64,000 nucleotides of DNA. It comes from Eumeta japonica. Lineage: Eukaryota; Arthropoda; Insecta; Lepidoptera; Psychidae. The DNA lies in contig BGZK01000854.1 of NCBI GenBank assembly GCA_005406025.1, positions 1 through 64,000 of the forward strand, read 5' to 3'. The position numbers were made by a program, and so were the translations under genes. The notes below the pieces were generated by a model. It saw nothing but the letters and a program-made list of their open reading frames with translations. It was not told the DNA's origin and did not search any database. Numbering within the stretch: position 1 is the first letter of the stretch; each line of letters begins with the position of its first letter. Shown here one piece after another: positions 34,770-47,244 of the stretch.

Positions 34770-37275
34770 ATTTTTTTACCTCTTTTGATTGTATGATAAA
34801 TTCTGAACCTTGAAACATTGACAAAGCATCTTAAATAAACAGTCTTGAATTCTTTTTAGTAAGTCATGATTAATATTTATGATTTTAACTTTTTAATTGA
34901 AATATTCACGAAATTTTTTTTTGAACAACCCTATGTAAGCAACAAAATCGTCCGAAAGAAATAAAAGATAACCAGATTGCACATTACTCTTATTGTAAAC
35001 CGTCTATTACTAAAAATAATTTAATTAATTCAACGGAACAAAGTCGGAAATTTTAAACTAGTTTAGCATTGAAATATTTTAATCCGAGCGAACAAACCTC
35101 GAAATATAATCAAGTATCTTTCATAATGAGAAACAATTCACTATGATAAAATGTGCTGTTTAAATAAACATAGGTGTAGATATTAAAATAAAAATGAGAA
35201 AAAAACTAATAAAAAAAAGGGAGAAAGCAAAATGTTAAAAACAAAATAACTTTTTAAGAGAAATAAATGAATGGACTTTAAAAGCTCTGTACTGAACTAA
35301 AAAAATAAAAACATGGTAACTGTGTTCAAAAGCCCTTCAAAAAAATTAATACGTCGATAATAATGAATATGACGAAACATATATATCCTACCAACAATAA
35401 TTTTATCTATTTTTATCTAGTAAAGCTATTAGATCTAGATCAATATATGTTATCTAAGTAAGTAAATATATGATTCCAATTTTTGATGTCGATGTCCGAA
35501 CAGAACGGAATTACGTACGTAATATTTATAAAATTTAATTCCTTATTTTAGTTAGGTGTTCATTTCGAATTTCGTTATATAAGTACCAATTTTTTATGTC
35601 ACATTTTATGGCTTAACATGGCACTTAACACGACTTGGCACCATCTGACAAACGGCAAGTGGTTCTCGAAATGAGCTTGCACAAAGAAATACACCTACGT
35701 TTTTACATATTGTTCGAGTATGACCCATAGTGGCTTCTCCCGCGTAGGCACGAATCATTTCATAACTTATCTGTTGCTGTCAAAGATTTGAAATTAAAAA
35801 AAAATACAAACCAATATCAAAACATCCAGACACGTAATGAAAACTGATAGAAAAAAAAACTGATGGAGAAGTTATCATTACCATAAGCTAAAGCTACTAT
35901 AACTTTTGCGAAATCATAAGATGTACATTTTAAAAATCCGATCAAAACCACGTAGATAGGACAAAACTTTAAAACGTGGCGCAAAAGTCGTGAATAGATG
36001 CTAGTTTTCAAAATGAAAACTGTAGTGAAAAAAATTTTGAGCGCGTCCCATAGTTTGTAATATTATGCGTTGCGAACGAATAAAATTCCAAAACTTACCT
36101 ATTTTTAGGAGTGTACCCGCTATCATTAAAGCCACTAAAATTTTTTGTGAACTGTATAAGCACTGACCACAGACTAACTCACCGTGATGGATACTTGCCA
36201 AGATTCTTAACACACCATTAATGTTAGTTTCATCACAGTCTAAACCTAATTAGCTACCAGTAACGACTAAACAAAAATAAATTGACTAGAACAATTTGCC
36301 TCGTTCAGACAACCACGAAAATATTTGAGTTGAATTAGACGAAACCTTTGAATTGAAGTACCTCAAATGGAGGTGCAGTATAATTATAATTCTTCTAACC
36401 CCTAACTAAGCGGGTAGTGTATCCCAATAATAGTTCCGTAATATTGGGATACATTACTTGCAAGTAATACAGATGTCTAAATATCGTAATGGAATTACTG
36501 CCCTATTTTGTAATACATTATTTGATTTATAGATCCTGTGAATATATTTAGTATAGATGTATAATACACGTTAACGGCTGCGGCAGACATTTTTGAAGAT
36601 TAATACCTATTCACCTGCGAATGGATAGCACTTTCTGGGGGTTCTATCATCCTAATGCAGAGACATATCCTATCATAAAGTCTCAAGTTCAGATTCAGTA
36701 TCTTGAACCCTTTAAGTACTCCACGCCTGATGCTGGTCGCGGTCTACCAAAGACCATAATGGTGGATGTGGCGAGACAACGTGGATAGCCAATGATATTA
36801 ATGTTCTTCGAGGCAAGGAGCAAGCAATTTAACTGGAGTTAAAAGCTCATTGATCATTTCGCTTATGATCAGGGTTTCATTTAATGATAACAAGTTCGAT
36901 CATAATGTAGCATAACACCTAGTCCATATTAAAGTCTAGGTATATTTATATACTTACAAATCACTATATTGTAAAACTAAAGAATATGCATAACAATGAT
37001 ATTTTGTGTGCAACAAAATGCCATTTTTGTTTTCTTGTAATTGTGTCTGTGTAGTCATCGCAGAATCTGAAATATCTATCTATAATGAATATAATAAAGC
37101 TACTTTCATAAATAAATTGATTGAATCAATTCACAAACCCAACATGAAAATATCAACCACACGCCTAAGCGTGTGGACAGTCAGTTTCTAGCTTTGTGTT
37201 TAATAACAAAATAAAAGAACTGCATGCGATTATAAATAAAAAGACAGAAAAACAATAAAAAAATAGTGGCACTTG
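34770..37275. other. AT-rich non-coding DNA
   Basis: The only clear structure is a hairpin at 36415-36456: 'tagtgtatcccaata' pairs with 36442-36456 with one mismatch around a 12-base loop. A GC-richer stretch at 36715-36790 is unidentified. Short frames have no motifs. Confidence 0.5.
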
Positions 37276-37279
37276 TTAT

Positions 37280-37420
37280 TTTTTTTTTTTCAATGTCATC
37301 TATTCAATGGTATCAAAACTAGCCAGATACAAACAGCACATCCAAAGCGTAAAGTCGCTTTGGTTGTGCAACTTTTTACTTATGTAATACAAAAAACTTT
37401 TTCCCCAACAAAATAAGTAA
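37280..37420 (-). repeat. Dispersed ~140-bp repeat, copy 2 (inverted)
   Basis: Reverse complement of the 4141-4290 repeat: the plus strand reads 'aatggtatcaaaac', 'tagccagatacaaacagcac' and 'gtgcaactttttacttatg'. Between the shared phrases this copy carries a short AAAGCG/CGCTTT dyad that copy 1 lacks. Confidence 0.6.
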
Positions 37421-37557
37421 ATACGTTATATAATTCGTTTCCGAAACACCCACATGCCAAAAATGACATTTTGTGTTTTTAATTAAATATTTTATTTTGT
37501 GCATTAAAAAAGAAAGAAAGCATTTATTAATTGCTCAGAGACAAAGTACAAAAATTA

Positions 37558-37845
37558 AAACTGGCCAAGAATATATCGAATTATGCTCATTATAGGGTTC
37601 CGAAGCCATTATTACAAAGAAATGCACTACAGACGAAAAAAGTACGTTGTTACACTTTTTCCATGTTTCTCGCGCATAATACATATAAGCATTTTAGTCA
37701 CCTATAACTAGAGAAACAAGTAGGTTATCGAATATTATTCTTAAAATAGTGCTAACTAAAAGTGCCAGCAAAAGAGCGTATCTTCCTGGCATTTAAGTCC
37801 TTTTGTTGAAAAGCGCATTTTTTCGGAATAAGTCCAAGCCGGTCT
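37558..37845 (+). repeat. GGGTTCCG element, left half
   Basis: It starts 'actggccaagaatatatcga' and 'ctcattatagggttccgaag', and continues with 'gaaatgcactacag', 'gtcacctataactagagaaa' and 'gccagcaaaagagcgtatct', in line with the near-full copies. It stops abruptly near 37845 and the right half is missing. Confidence 0.65.
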
Positions 37846-38064
37846 GCCCGAGCTGTTGGGTCCGAGCTATCTGCATTCAAACCTTATTCTAAAACATGAC
37901 GTCAGCAAACTCTTCCTGGTGCAATTTAGTAACGACAGAAAAATAGATAACGATGAGACAATATATTGGAGTAAATGGAGCAAAAGGATACTTTAAAGAA
38001 TTCTCATGAAAAAATGCTCATCCGTTAATCTGTTGATGCGCTCGCTCAAACTCTCGAATATTGA

Positions 38065-38170
38065 TAGTGATGTTATGGATATGAAATTTCGGATCTGGAT
38101 ATGGATACGGATATAAAATTATTTCGGATTATCCGCTAGTTTAGGATATAGTTTCGGTTACGGATGTTAG
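38065..38170. repeat. Imperfect GGATAT-type repeat
   Basis: A run of units such as 'ctggatatggatacggatat' and 'cggattatccgctagtttag' forms a short, degenerate 6-12-base repeat. No gene present. Confidence 0.5.
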
Positions 38171-38519
38171 ATTTTTAAGGAATTACAAAAATAAATTAAA
38201 AATAGCAAGATAAATTTGACTTTATTTCTAGATTATCATTTCGTTTTTCAATCAGTCATATGAGTATTAACTACTTTAATTGTTATGTGGGTATTTAAAA
38301 ATACAAAACAAATTTATAATAAACTTCTTTTTATTATTCAATATCTTTATCGGAAATATTACAACACATCAATAAATTTTCATACGCCATTGCTTGCGCA
38401 TTAAAGAGTCAAATCTAAAATTGTAATAACCTTGGAATATACAGTACACTTTTTACTGTAATCTAAGTATACAATGACAAAAACACCGCCCAGGGACATT
38501 TTCATAATTTAGAATAAGT

Positions 38520-38900
38520 ATTAGCTTTTAGGATTTCGTACTTTCAAATGAAAAGAAAAAGCGGAACTCTTGTAGGATCACTCATGTGTCTGTCTCTCTG
38601 TCTGTCACAGCCAATTTCCTCGGAATTTATCGGGTCGGTTAAGTTGACATTCGGTACACGTGTATGTCTGTAACCCGATAGGTACGTGTAATGTAAATAA
38701 ATGAATTTAAAATATGAAGTTCACTTTTGGGGGTAAATTAGAAAATTAAAAAAAAATCACTAACTGTACTATGTGGCATATCAAATGATAGCGCTCATTG
38801 TGAGGGTCTCGTATACATATACATGTATATTTAATAATTTTAAAATAAACCGTTATTTTAGATACATGCAAACTGAGTATTACTCCCTAAATATGAGTTT
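38520..38900 (+). repeat. Dispersed repeat (lepidopteran 'gtctgtcacagcc' type)
   Basis: Phrases in order: 'ggatcactcatgtgtctgtc', 'ctgtcacagccaatttcctc', 'gttgacattcggtacacgtg', 'acgtgtaatgtaaataaatg', 'cacttttgggggtaaattag', 'catatcaaatgatagcgctc'. I recall this as a frequent dispersed repeat in moth and butterfly genomes. There is only one copy here and no coding capacity. Confidence 0.45.
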
Positions 38901-38904
38901 TTTT

Positions 38905-39670
38905 TTAATACAATAATTAAATAAACATTTAATTTTTTTTTAATTAAGAAAATAATTTTTTAGTTATAGATTACAGAAAAACCCATAATAACTAATAATA
39001 AGTTTATAATTTGCTTCGTGTCGGTACGTTTTCATGTCCAATGTAAACTGACACTCTCTAAGTACGCACTCACTCACTGACACTCAAGTGTCACTTTGTA
39101 GTGGACTTTACTTTTAAGGAAAAATAAAAAATATCTCAGTACCATCTATCGCTCGGTTTTAGTCTACGTATTCAAGAATACACAAGACTGATTCCACAAT
39201 AGACATTATATTCGGCAATTTTCCTCCACAATCCGATATCGTACATACTTTGTTTAGTTACCACAAACAAATTTGGGTCGGATTAATAAAAATATGATGG
39301 ATATTCAACGTAAAGAACCCTCACCACGCGAGCTGAACTCGCACTTGTCCGGTTTTTTGTGGGATAAGAATGGAAAATAATATTAATTTCTTCTAGCACA
39401 GTGTTTAAGACTGGGATATCTGGTGTATTTAGCGATGACCCGATTTTGAAGCGTGAAAAAACATAACATGTATTGAGATGTAACGAGATATATTCGTAGG
39501 TCCTTGTTTATGATTGTGTAATAGTTTTGAATATAACATGTCATACCAACAGTTCAAACGAGATTCAAAAGTAACTGCACTAAAATGCTTATACATTTAA
39601 AGTAAGCATAAAAAAATTATCTAAGGAAGATAAGGTATAATGTATTGCAAATATCGCCACGGAAACTGTT
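38905..39670. other. AT-rich non-coding DNA
   Basis: No feature recognised. A short stretch at 39325-39360 ('cgagctgaactcgcacttgt') recalls repeat termini but could not be assigned. Confidence 0.5.
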
Positions 39671-39677
39671 TTGCTCT

Positions 39678-40506
39678 TTTAGGTACGGAACCTTGAGTAT
39701 TTTGAACCATTCATCCCTTTCTGGGGCTACGAGCCAAAATGGGAAAAACAGGAACCCTTATAATTTTGTCATGTCCGATCTTACTTCCGTCCATCCGTCC
39801 GTCCGTAAGTCACAAGCATTTTACTCATAAACTAAAAGATGTATATTGATGAAATTAACAACGTAGGTGTCTTGTATAAGCCGCTACTTACTTTAACAGT
39901 TAAATAACAAAAATAAATATTTCTACGGGGAGGCACTCCATCCATAGACTAGAAGGTGAAATTTTTTTTGTTCAAGCATCGATGTGTCGCGCATATTTCG
40001 ACAGTTCTTTTAAAAACATCTTAAGGTTTCTTAGCACTTTTTTTTTTGATTGAGTGTATATTTTCGGAAATAATCGCGCCGTAAGTAGAATAAATTTTAT
40101 GTCCCTCCTTTTAATTTTGAAACCGTAAGTACAATTAATATGAAAAAATTTGCAAAGGTAACGCTTAATAAATATTTTTAAGGAAAATTATTTTGAACAT
40201 AATCGGATATACCGTTTTTGAGTTATTACAGAAAATTTGCGCTTCTCAACAAAAGAACATAAGTGCCATGAAGATACGCTCTTTTGCTGGTGCTTTTAGT
40301 TGGCACTATTTTAAGAGCCGCCATACTTATTTACATACACTTCTCTAGTTATAGGTGACTAAAATGCTTATATTTCATTATGTGCGGGAAACATGGAAAA
40401 CAGTATAACAACGTAGTTTTTCATTTGTAGTTCATTTATTTGTAATAACGGCTCCGGAACCCTACTTTTAAGTATAGTTCGCCATGCTCTTAGCCGGTTT
40501 TTGTAA
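39678..40506 (-). mobile_element. GGGTTCCG element, near full length, inverted
   Basis: This copy is inverted relative to the one at 29.2 kb. The high-coordinate end reads 'cggaaccctacttttaag' then 'catgctcttagccggttttt', the reverse of the family's left terminus. The interior has 'gatacgctcttttgctggtg', 'cttgtataagccgctactta' and a 'ccgtccatccgtccgtccgt' block. At about 830 bases it is the longest copy here. The 61-codon frame at 39645-39830 lies across its end and is not a gene. Confidence 0.65.
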
Positions 40507-40509
40507 ACT

Positions 40510-41635
40510 TATTTCATCCACTATATTATAAATATACATAATTATTTGAATATTATATTTCGTAATACTTTTTCAATTTTATTAATTTCAGGAGTATAAC
40601 TAAACAAAAACCGACAAATGTCCAATGGAGGACCTTAATAGAATCAATCCGATTCATCGTCGCTATTCAGGGAATGGGTCAATGCCCTGCAGCGAGACGT
40701 TGACGAGTTGATGGCGACGCCGGCGCCACCCCGTGACCCAAATTCGCAATGTTCCCTTAACATGTCTTATCGGTTACTGCTTTTTTTATTGAAATCTGAA
40801 ATAAAAGGTTGCTTAATTTTGCAAGTTTGCATAACAGTATGGTATTCCATTTGCTGGCTAATGGTCACACCAATTGCCAAATAATTAATGCATTGTTAGA
40901 CAAGACAAAGTTATACTTTGGCAAGAATGAGCTGTAGCTACCAGCGTATCCGATTTAGGCATCTACTGAATAACGTTGCATGACATTAGTATAAATGCGG
41001 TAGTAAATCTCATAATGGCTGACGTATCTCGTTCGAAGCAATTCCGTTAAGAAGTAGGTCTGTAAGCTAATATATACAACAATAACACACAATTAATACA
41101 AATAACTGTTTTTGAGATCAACAACTGCTCCTTAAACATCCTACAGCAGCTGTAATGTCGTTTTATTTCACTATATCTATGCATTAAACAGCTCATTAAT
41201 TCCACTCGCACTCCCTTTTGCACGCGACTTCACCCTTGCTCTCTGGACGGAATTATTTTGACAAGGTCCTACCCTTCTCAGAGTTACGGTACGCACAATA
41301 ACGCATAACGTAACAACAAACAAACTTCGGAAGTTACATTAGTAGGGATTTATTCCGATCTCAAGGCAGAAATACGATAGTGCGCCGAAATTTCGGCTCG
41401 AAAACGAGATTACATTCGGCTGATTTAATAAGCTCTCAGATTTCCACTCCAATAATATTATTTAGGGAGAGTTTCACTTTCGACGTGTCTTCATTGGAAT
41501 ACTTCTTTCAAGCCAAAAACGAACCTTATACACAATTAAATGGGAAAGCTGTTTGTTTTTGAGCAGCAAAACTCAATTGGGAGTAACACAAATAAAAAAG
41601 TACTTTGTACATTCATAATACGTTTAAGCGCTGCC
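40510..41635. other. Non-coding DNA with a GC-richer unidentified block
   Basis: The stretch 40590-40745 is GC-richer and follows an acceptor-like 'attaatttcag'. It reads partly open (REWVNALQRDVDELMATPAP and neighbouring residues), but stops interrupt the frames and I recognise no family. It may be an old transposon fragment. The rest is AT-rich. Confidence 0.35.
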
Positions 41636-41639
41636 TAAA

Positions 41640-41815
41640 CATATTTTTGTTCTATCAGGTCTTCATCGCGCCACCGTCGAGACGTGCTCTCTCACGATCT
41701 TTCCTCATGTTGAGGGACTTAGAAATTAATCCCCCCACGCTGGACCAGTGCGAGTTGGGGACTGGCGATGACCGTCGTCACCAATGCACTGATGACATTT
41801 AGAACCCACGGCCTT
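41640..41815. other. GC-richer unidentified block
   Basis: A GC-richer block containing 'tggcgatgaccgtcgtcacc', itself a short dyad (ggcgatgac/gtcgtcacc is near-complementary). It recalls the pyrimidine-rich part of the repeat near 21.9 kb but cannot be aligned with confidence. The 65-codon frame across it has no motif. Confidence 0.3.
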
Positions 41816-41819
41816 GTAT

Positions 41820-44800
41820 GTTCTATGAAATATAAAGCGAGTGATCTATAATTATAAATAATTCTAGCAGTATATTTAATTTAATAATAACGTATGTTAC
41901 ATTTAATATACATTAAAAATTCATTGCTCTATTTGCCCTTAGTCAAAGACAAGCGCTGTGAACCATGCACTGAATCACCTCAAGAATAAAGTTTGGTTTC
42001 TGAAAGAGTGTGTTTTCTGAATAACGATGTTTATTTCGTTTTGCAAAATAAAAATGTATGTACTTAAACTCCTAAAAATAAAGTAAAAAAAATATACAGT
42101 TCAGGATTTTTGTTATACTTCTTTGTTATTTAAAAGCTGTAATTATCACGACATAATTGTACGTGATTAAAAATTTCTAGTAAATACATTAGAACCATTA
42201 AATAACATCGATCATAACGCCATATTTGCTTAATCTGATCAAATGATTATTAACAAAATCATGACCTAAGAAGCAGATTCAGCAATTTGTTAAAAAAAAT
42301 TGATTTTTACCCGATTACAACGAAGCCGAAGGTAAATTTTAATTTTTTGCAGTGCAAGTAAATATATATGTGCGTATGTTCATCTCTTCCCTTGTGGTTT
42401 CTAAAATAATTGTCTTAATTTTACATAATAAAGTGCCATTCGACGCGTCTTAATACTTCGCATGTTCTAGGGTATAAAATATCTTGCTAAATCCAATACG
42501 GTGGAATTTAAGGCATATTCCACCCTGGAAAAAAAATAAACCGGAGATAAACATGTTACGTTTGACATAAAAAGGAAGGTCCTGAATGGTACATTCCAGA
42601 TATGTGAACTTTTATACGCAAATAATTATAATTTATTAAAATTAAAATTATTTGCATATAAAGAGAGTTTTAAAAAGAGGCCCGAAGAAATGTATGGACG
42701 CCGAGTCGACCGCCTCGCCTCCCGTGCGATGCGAACCTATAATAAGGGCAAGTCTCTGCAGCATTTAGTAGAATAAAGTCTAAATTCTAACCTACAATTT
42801 TTCACTATTAATTAGAGTGCATTACAGCCAATACACTGTAATAAATAGTGAGAATTTCTCCGTCAGATGTCGATTTACTGTTTATACGTAAAATAATATT
42901 CAATTGGGACAACCCAGTTTGAGCTCCACTATTAAAACAATCGGCACCCGACTATGGTCAATGCACTATAATTAATTGTCAAAATTTGTACAGAAAAGCC
43001 TTATATACACCTATTGACTGATTTGTAATTTGAACTTTTACGACGAACCTAAGGGCTTTAAGGGATAATTTTTTTACAGCCAGATGCATTTTTAATAGAC
43101 GGGTTTTAGTTTTATATAATTGTATTTTTGCAATTGCTACAGAGTGAATAAAAAGAAACGAGGATTCTAATTTATTTTGAGATTTTTTCGATTTTAAATT
43201 ATTTAATTCATCACTTTTAGTCCTTTTATTGACTAGATTTATAGGTTCAGGGACTTAAAATGATATGACTCTATTCATTATATTTCCTTTCACGTCTTAC
43301 GAATTCTCTTATAATAAGTTCGCTGAGTGATATTAAATTCAAGTGCGCCATAAATCCATATTACAGTAATAAAAAGAACAAAACACTCCAAGTTATTCCT
43401 GGATTTATCCCTAATAGATGTAGAAGATATATGTTGCGTTATAGCGCTACTTAATGGTTATTTATAAATGTACACTTCTATCATTAGAAAAGATGAATCT
43501 ACATCTACAAAAAAAAATAGCAAACGCCTATTTCTCAATGGAGTAAGCAAAGAAAATAGATCTCCTTTTTATATAATTTTCATATCTCTCTTTCGATTCG
43601 CTAATATTTATCAATCGTTTAATAGTAGCTATCGGTATACTGCGCTTAAAACTAGATCCTCCTTTATTGACGTAATAACGCCTTATAAATCGATTAACGC
43701 CGGCTGCACGCATGAAAAAGTATGACTCATTGTCGCGTTCCGCCTGAGCCGAGCGTGCGAGCGAGAGCGCGGAACAATAGAGAGACACGATCGGCCTAAG
43801 CATTCGGCTTGTGACGCATCTATCTCTTTACTGTATAGTTTAAGTAGTATATACTGTATATTTGCATTAACGAGTGGAAATTAATGTTAATTTATCGAAA
43901 ACATTGTCATTTCCAATTAACTCCTTTGTATTGTACAAAATAATGATAATTCGGTTCAATTCATAAAAGAAAGCAATTTTTCATCAATGTTTTCTTACGA
44001 CATTATCACATAAAATTATCGTCCGTAAACCGACTTTACACACAACCAATTTTTTTTATGTCATTAATTCTGTGTATACAAGACTTTCTAGTCGCCACTG
44101 CCGACACATAAATCCGCGCTATAAATTTTCCTCATCGATCTACTACCATTATTACTTTCTGCTCAGCCAAGTCACCTCCAAATATCCTTGTACTTTAGTT
44201 AATATATGTTCTTTCAAACAACTTTGTCATCTCATATTATTGTTCTTTACATACCTATGTTTCTAGTGCCAGCATATATACCACACAAGAATGGCATCCC
44301 CATTTGATTGGTTCTTCTTCCATATTTTTCTTTCTATTACACCAAACTTAGTCAACTTTTTTTGCTTTGTAAATCCCCATCTCTTCATGTTTTTTTCTTA
44401 GATTTTTTTCTTTTCGAAACGACATCAGTTTTAGCTCTGCTTCCTCAAGTTCAATTCATCACCATACCTAATTAAATCGACACTTACAGCTACCCACATT
44501 CCTCTATGGGTCAGAAAGTTTCATTAAAGCATTCTGAATACCCATTTTACGCATTGGGATCCTAAAACCTGCGGTCAAGCATTTCAACTCAGTTGTAGTT
44601 ATTCTCAACATTATCATTTATTATAAGATCCATTTCCACCAAACAGTTTAAATTAACGATTAATTAACAATTAGCACATCGTCAATTTAAATTAAAAATC
44701 TTGTATCATAAGAAATAGTTCTTAATTTCTTTTTAACAGTCCGTTAATTTTTGACATTGGTTCATAAATTTAGATCTTAGTTGAAGTGTGTTAAAACTCT

Positions 44801-44995
44801 ACATTATTTGAATTAAACAAAAACCTTGTACGTTTGTGAAATAATAAACACTTCTAATTTTGTCAGATTTGAGAACGTCTCTAAAAAATATAGAAGTACG
44901 TTAAGGCGGCAGGAAGGGTTCAACAAAGTGATAACTTTTGGGACAAAGTTGTCGCTTTTTGCAACAAGAAAGACAACTTGTGACAAGGGAAGTGG
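41820..44995. other. AT-rich non-coding DNA
   Basis: GC-richer patches at 42660-42740 and 43730-43800 are unidentified. The second contains the dyad gttccgc/gcggaac, about 33 bases apart. The frames over 43468-43803 and 44072-44266 show no motifs. Confidence 0.45.
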
Positions 44996-44999
44996 ACGA

Positions 45000-45240
45000 G
45001 TCACAAGTTTCATGACATCACATATATCAATATAAAATATTAATACTCTAAACTTTGACTTCAACGAAAAACTTAATTTTGAAAGCCTTATCTTAAAAAC
45101 GTGCTAAATACGTGATGTCACACCAGGATAAGGGGGGGAGTCAAACAAATGTGACCGTCTAGGACAACGACGAGAACAGAAGCTCCATAAATCATAAAAT
45201 TCGTGAGACGTAATTTATGGATGGCCCCCAAGTGAATTAT
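45000..45240 (+). repeat. Dispersed repeat with 'cgtgatgtcacac' core
   Basis: It contains 'acgtgatgtcacaccaggat', a run of G's, 'aaacaaatgtgacc' and 'taatttatggatggccccca'. I recall the order 'cgtgatgtcacac...ggggg...tgtgac...atttatggacagccccta' as a common lepidopteran dispersed repeat. No coding capacity. The overlapping frames at 44813-45064 are incidental. Confidence 0.4.
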
Positions 45241-45244
45241 ATTA

Positions 45245-46080
45245 AAATAAAATGCCAAAAATAAGTACAATATGTTTTGTATGTTCAGGTCTAATTAAGG
45301 TTCCAAAGCCCAACCCTTATTGTGATATCCCGTCCGTTGGTCCGTATGTCGAAGCCTTATATACAACCTTATATACAACTCGGTCATTTTTCATCCATTG
45401 TGATGCGATTGTACATGCCAATGTCTGAACTGCTATGTACATGAATAATAAAAAAATCAGTGGTAACTTTCTATAGACGAAAGTCAGGATAAGAAATGGG
45501 AAAAAAATATTTCTCTCATTTCGTTTATAAAATATAATTGGATAGACATTTAAATGTCTGTCATTTAAAATGCATTAAAAATTTGTAAACAAATTTTCCT
45601 TTGAGATGTAGACTGACATTTTGGGGTATAATGGCTTCCAAAGTTGTTAATTTTGTAACTTTTAAGCCATGTGTTTTAAAAATCGGAAAAAAATTACATT
45701 GCCGGAGCTATATAAGCATTTTTAATTAAAATCTGTTTACAAATTTGAAAGCGGATATTCAAAAATGTGCACATTTTTGAATTGTCAATAGTAACAATCC
45801 AATCACGAATTCATATGAGAATGCACGTAGATTTTAATATAATATATCCCTGCTAATTAAACTGGAGCCTGTATCGCTTTACTTAAAACTTTTAAAATTC
45901 ATAAGGAACGATGCGATGCCCATTCGATTAAACTCAGTACGATTGCAAACACATCATATCGCTTGTTTCGGTTGTTTGTACCAAACCCTGCTGAATGTGG
46001 CAGTCCGACTATCATCGTGGTTGATTTCTGGAGTTCCATTATCACAACTCAAAACATATTCTTTTTTGTTTCATCATCAA
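45245..46080. other. AT-rich non-coding DNA
   Basis: A weak fragment at 45290-45365 ('ggttccaaagcccaaccctt', 'cccgtccgttggtccgtatg') may belong to the GGGTTCCG family. Nothing else recognised. Confidence 0.4.
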
Positions 46081-46084
46081 CGGA

Positions 46085-46480
46085 CGGTGTTCAGTGTGAA
46101 TCGTTCATCGTCGAGAGAAAATATGAAATTGTATAGAGAGCAAACTTCGAAAGCCTATCATGGATGCGATAAAAGTGAAGACGTGTAAAAATCTCCATTT
46201 CTCCGAGTTCGTTCTCGAACTCGAACGTTCGACGGAGATCGGTGGAAGGGAACGTGGTGTGTTTCCATCACACTTTACATCCCGATATTATATCGGGAAA
46301 AATCTGAGTAGATAATGGCGGGGATGAGTGGAGGCGAGTTAGTGCCGCGCGCGCCGCCCGCCGCCGGATAAACGACCGCGTTCGCGATAGGGAGATATAA
46401 AAAGCACAGTAAAATATAACGACCTTTTGTATAACTCGACGGCGTTTTTCTCTCCGAGGGTTAGGCATTTCTCAATTTGA
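46085..46480. promoter_or_regulatory. CpG-rich region with initiator- and TATA-like motifs
   Basis: The region has an arthropod-type initiator (TCAGTGTGAATCG, about 46091), the dyad 'cccgatattatatcggg' at 46280-46296, an extreme CpG cluster ('gccgcgcgcgccgcccgccg', about 46341) and 'gatataaaaagc' (TATA-like, 46395-46406). It could be a promoter on either strand, but no downstream exon can be demonstrated. Short frames on both strands have no motif. Confidence 0.3.
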
Positions 46481-46799
46481 GCACTTAAAAGATTTACTGG
46501 AACGCTGAGAGCACGCGTTCTCTATTCTGTTCGAGTTCTGTTAGCGACTGTCGATGCTATTTTTTCCTATCGCCCTGTCGCTTGTGCGACCGCACTCTTA
46601 TTTCGCTATCATAAATCTCGAATTCACGCTATTCTTTCTCTCCTTGTATCTAATCTAAAGGGTTGTATGTATCTTATCTTTTACTTTCATTATTTTTCTA
46701 TGATTCTTTTTTTCTTTTTTTTCGTTCCTTATTATGAATTAATTTTCGAATTTAAATAAATCTGCATTTATTTATTGCCTTTTTTAAAATCTTTTGAGG

Positions 46800-47240
46800 A
46801 AAATCCCTCTTGTCCATTCAGAAGATACTGAGTGTACACAGAGCAGCTACCCGTTTGCGACGCAGGATTGACCTTTTCGAGCGTTTCCTTTGAATGAGAC
46901 GATACGTTACCGGCTGAATGCCCCGCGTGCAACGCCATCGATGTTTACCGCCGTCGTGAAATTTACACATATCGGGTGCTCCTTGTTCCGCCTGTCTCAC
47001 GGTGAACCCTCATGATGTCCGTAGCATGCGCCTCTTTCGTCTTTTTCGGCCTCCGCTTTACAGCGCGTTCTTATGTGGCCGCTTCTAAGATAATGTATAC
47101 ATAGTCTGTATTAGGGCCACTGGTGCCACAAGGGGATTTTTCGAATCTCGCATACACGTAGCCCGCGGCTCACCACTACTATTTCATCGCCATTTTGCTT
47201 TAGCGATCGCGTCGCGCACCCAGCCTACGGGCATATATCA
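46800..47240 (+). pseudogene. Coding-like but interrupted sequence, unidentified
   Basis: One plus-strand frame reads VYTEQLPVCDAGLTFSSVSF, a stop, then LPAECPACNAIDVYRRREIY and TYRVLLVPPVS before another stop. It keeps a protein-like composition and a CPAC motif across roughly 190 bases. Three in-frame stops rule out a simple intact exon. The opposite strand is also open for 60 codons (46818-47000), so I cannot be sure which strand, if either, was coding. No family recognised. Confidence 0.25.
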
Positions 47241-47244
47241 TTTC

